A stretch of 7,008 bases of DNA from a bacterium. Its GTDB lineage: Bacteria; Patescibacteriota; Saccharimonadia; Saccharimonadales; HK-STAS-PATE-42. Location of the stretch: the NCBI GenBank assembly GCA_029781075.1, contig JAKOXJ010000097.1, positions 1-7,008 on the forward strand, in the 5' to 3' direction. Shown here piece by piece: positions 5,023 through 7,008 of this stretch; the first letter of the stretch is position 1; the number at the start of each line of letters is the position of its first letter. The notes beneath the pieces were generated by a model, which did not search any database, was not told the origin of the DNA, and saw only the letters and a program-made list of their open reading frames with translations. The translations under genes were made by a program, and so were the position numbers.

Positions 5023-6999
5023 ATGGAAGAATTAAACAATATTAACCAAAATCAGCCAAAGAATAACGGCCAAAGAAACAATCGACAAAATAAGCCAAGA
5101 CCGTCAACTGCAGGACCACTTGTAAGCTCTCGCTCTAGAGCCATCCAAGCCTCTAGACGAAGCCAAGATGACGCCAACAAAGCCATTACCAACTTCAACG
5201 TAGTCGAAGGTAAATTAAAGAATGATTCAGCCGGACCACTGAAAAAAGATACTTTAAGAATCGTCTTTTTAGGAGGGATGAATGGCATTGGTACCCATAA
5301 CTTTGTAGTCTTAGAGTACAATGATGACGCTTTAGTTGTAGACTGTGGTATGGACCTGACTTTAGGCCAATTACCAGGGGTAAACTTCGGAATCAGTGAT
5401 ATTGACTACCTCCTTAAGATTAAGCACAAAGTTAAGGGATATGTCTTTACCCATGCTCACCTAGACCACGTCGGTGCGGTTCCTCATGTCCTACCAAAAG
5501 TACCCGCTAAAGTATATGGATCTGCTTTTACTTGTGGTTTTATCGAAGAGCGCTTTAAGGATGATCACTTCCACCTAAGAGACCAAGAATATACCCCAGA
5601 GTGTGTCCCTATGAACATGGACAACCACGAGAGGCTAATTGTAGGCTGCTTTACTATTGAGCTTATTAGAGTAACTCACTCAACCCCAGACTCATCAATG
5701 GCTGTAATAGATACACCGGTCGGAAGAATAATCCACACTGGAGACTTCCGCCTAGACCCAGAACCGCTAGATAAACGACCAACCGATATGGAACGCCTCC
5801 GAAGTCTGGCTACAGATGACAAGAAAGTACTAGTTCTAATGGAAGAGGCCACCTATGCCCAGGCCCCAGGCCGTGTCCCTACAGAGAGTACCCTACAAAA
5901 AAGCTTCTCAGAGATCATGGATAAGACTCACGGCAGAATTTATGCAGCCAGTTTCTCATCCAACATGAACCGTGTACAGATGATCGTAGAAGAAGCCTAC
6001 AAACATGGACGTAAAGTCTGTATAACTGGCCGAAGTATGCTTAACTACCTAGAACTTTCTGTAAAACTTGGCTTAGTTAAAATCCCTGCCGGAGCAATTA
6101 TACCAGTTAGAGAAGCTCTGAACGTACCCGATGACCAACTTGTTATTATTACAACCGGTGGTCAAGGAGAAGCTAACGCCGGATTAACCAGAATGAGTAC
6201 TGGTGAACACCGCGACTTTAAGCTAAAAGCTGGAGATACTGTCGTACTCAGCTCAACCCCAGTTCCTGGTAACGAAGTCAGCATGGAGAAATTAGAAGAT
6301 GATCTTACTCGAATGGGAGTAAAGCTCTTTACTGCTAGAAATCATGAAGTCGATGGCTCTGGACCACTCCATGTTTCTGGTCACGCTAGACGAGAGGAGC
6401 TTGCCGAAGTCATAGACCTACTAAAGCCAAAGTACCTTATACCGATGTATGCAGGGCCTAGGCACCGAAAGTACCTAGCCGAACTTGCTCTAGAAAACGG
6501 AATGTCAGCCTCTAATGTCTTCTTAATCGAAGACGGAGAAGTACTTGAGTTTGCAACAGATGAAACAGCCAAAAGGGCAGGGAAGATCCATTCCGGAACT
6601 ATCTTAATTGATGAAACCGGCATGATCGTCCCAAGTCTAGTCGTTAAAGACCGTCTAATTATGAAACAGGATGGTATCGTCAGTATCGTCCTAACAATCG
6701 ACAAACGCTCACGCAGACTAATATCAAGCCCAGACATCATAACTAGGGGCTTCATCTACATCAAAGAGAATGAAGATCTCATGAACGGTCTAAGAGATCA
6801 CCTCCGTAAAATGACCGCCGAAAGATACGGACGAAGCACACTTGATGAATTCAAATACGAGCTCAAAGACTTCGTTACCCACTACCTATACGAGCACACC
6901 AACCGATCACCAATCGTAATACCAGTTGTAAACGTTATAGGTGGAGGTCCCAACGATCCAAAGAAAAAACCTGCTCCAAAACCCGACTGCGACCACTAA
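5023..6999 (+). CDS. rnj: RNase J family ribonuclease (metallo-beta-lactamase/beta-CASP), divergent
   Basis: RNase J enzymes combine 5'-to-3' exonuclease and endonuclease activity in mRNA decay and rRNA maturation. The 658 residues comprise a 75-residue Asn/Gln/Arg/Lys-rich, probably disordered N-terminus, the metallo-beta-lactamase core with an inserted beta-CASP domain (about 77-510), and a C-terminal domain (about 520-640). Metal-site motifs seen are HAHLDH (144-149), H219 in VTHSTPDS, D241 in HTGDFRLD, and the motif B region HVSGHA (450-455). SSTPVPGNE (410-418) and QGEANAGLTRMSTGEHR (381-397) are family signatures. Several others differ: GGMNGIGTH for GGxxEIGxN (84-92), EEATY for SDSTN (274-278), and PMYAG for PVHGE (474-478), putting Tyr476 at the motif C His. 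Ordinary RNase J is about 550-560 residues; the excess is mainly N-terminal. The gene has its own promoter and a long leader. The stop is nine bases before the window end, so any terminator lies outside. Confidence 0.93.
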   Translation: MEELNNINQNQPKNNGQRNNRQNKPRPSTAGPLVSSRSRAIQASRRSQDDANKAITNFNVVEGKLKNDSAGPLKKDTLRIVFLGGMNGIGTHNFVVLEYNDDALVVDCGMDLTLGQLPGVNFGISDIDYLLKIKHKVKGYVFTHAHLDHVGAVPHVLPKVPAKVYGSAFTCGFIEERFKDDHFHLRDQEYTPECVPMNMDNHERLIVGCFTIELIRVTHSTPDSSMAVIDTPVGRIIHTGDFRLDPEPLDKRPTDMERLRSLATDDKKVLVLMEEATYAQAPGRVPTESTLQKSFSEIMDKTHGRIYAASFSSNMNRVQMIVEEAYKHGRKVCITGRSMLNYLELSVKLGLVKIPAGAIIPVREALNVPDDQLVIITTGGQGEANAGLTRMSTGEHRDFKLKAGDTVVLSSTPVPGNEVSMEKLEDDLTRMGVKLFTARNHEVDGSGPLHVSGHARREELAEVIDLLKPKYLIPMYAGPRHRKYLAELALENGMSASNVFLIEDGEVLEFATDETAKRAGKIHSGTILIDETGMIVPSLVVKDRLIMKQDGIVSIVLTIDKRSRRLISSPDIITRGFIYIKENEDLMNGLRDHLRKMTAERYGRSTLDEFKYELKDFVTHYLYEHTNRSPIVIPVVNVIGGGPNDPKKKPAPKPDCDH

Positions 7000-7008
7000 A
7001 ACTCTTCG

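Noticed and set aside
6381..6755. Minus-strand open frame inside the RNase J gene
   Set aside because: It is fully covered by conserved RNase J sequence and has no independent evidence. The one at 5052-5321 is rejected for the same reason.
1..7008. Alternative genetic code with TGA as glycine, as in some CPR lineages
   Set aside because: No conserved gene here contains an in-frame TGA, and conserved glycines use normal codons. Absence of TGA among seven stop codons is too small a sample to mean anything.
1..7008. CRISPR array, insertion sequence, tRNA or integration site
   Set aside because: No direct-repeat array, transposase, terminal inverted repeats or cloverleaf was seen while reading either strand.

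Overview
This is a compact bacterial segment at moderate GC (roughly 40% by eye). It reads with the standard genetic code: about 2,100 codons contain no in-frame TGA, and all seven stop codons seen are TAA or TAG. Four genes are recognisable housekeeping genes for translation and RNA turnover: ribosomal protein S15, PNPase, the tRNA t6A enzyme TsaD, and a divergent RNase J with a long Asn/Gln/Arg-rich N-terminus. Start codons lack clear Shine-Dalgarno sequences, while near-perfect extended -10 promoters (TGnTATAAT) sit close to several of them. Together with the gene content and the unusual RNase J, this suggests a Patescibacteria (CPR) genome, possibly Saccharibacteria. That assignment is an inference from style, not from a marker-gene search.

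Layout. Bases 1-75 are the membrane-anchored C-terminus of an unidentified gene. A strong promoter at 91-119 drives rpsO (162-428). A SAM-methyltransferase-like gene lies on the opposite strand (429-1067); its stop codon directly abuts that of rpsO, so it splits the common rpsO-pnp pair. Its promoter and the pnp promoter are back to back with overlapping -35 elements (1102-1109). pnp (1239-3371) follows a structured leader of about 100 nt. A small four-ligand, zinc-ribbon-like hypothetical gene (3420-3707) comes next, with a hairpin ending one base before its start. tsaD (3735-4775) has a -10 box that predicts a leaderless mRNA. RNase J (5023-6999) has its own promoter at 4780-4808 and a 5' leader of about 210 nt rich in inverted repeats. 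No gene-free stretch exceeds 300 bases; the longest is that leader (4776-5022, 247 bases).

How the genes fit together. PNPase (3'-to-5') and RNase J (a metallo-beta-lactamase/beta-CASP nuclease) are the two main RNA-decay enzymes here. Their leaders carry the same helix sequence, AAG-U-UUA..AUCG paired with CGAUUA..A-CU-CUU, including the same CU/U internal loop, but with the two strands in opposite order. In the pnp leader this helix starts at the predicted mRNA 5' end. This is the most interesting signal in the window, and suggests that the two decay enzymes share post-transcriptional control. The RNase J protein keeps most metal ligands but has Tyr where the family has the motif C His, plus several other changed signature residues.

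I see no mobile element, CRISPR array, tRNA or rRNA gene, and no convincing U-tract intrinsic terminator.
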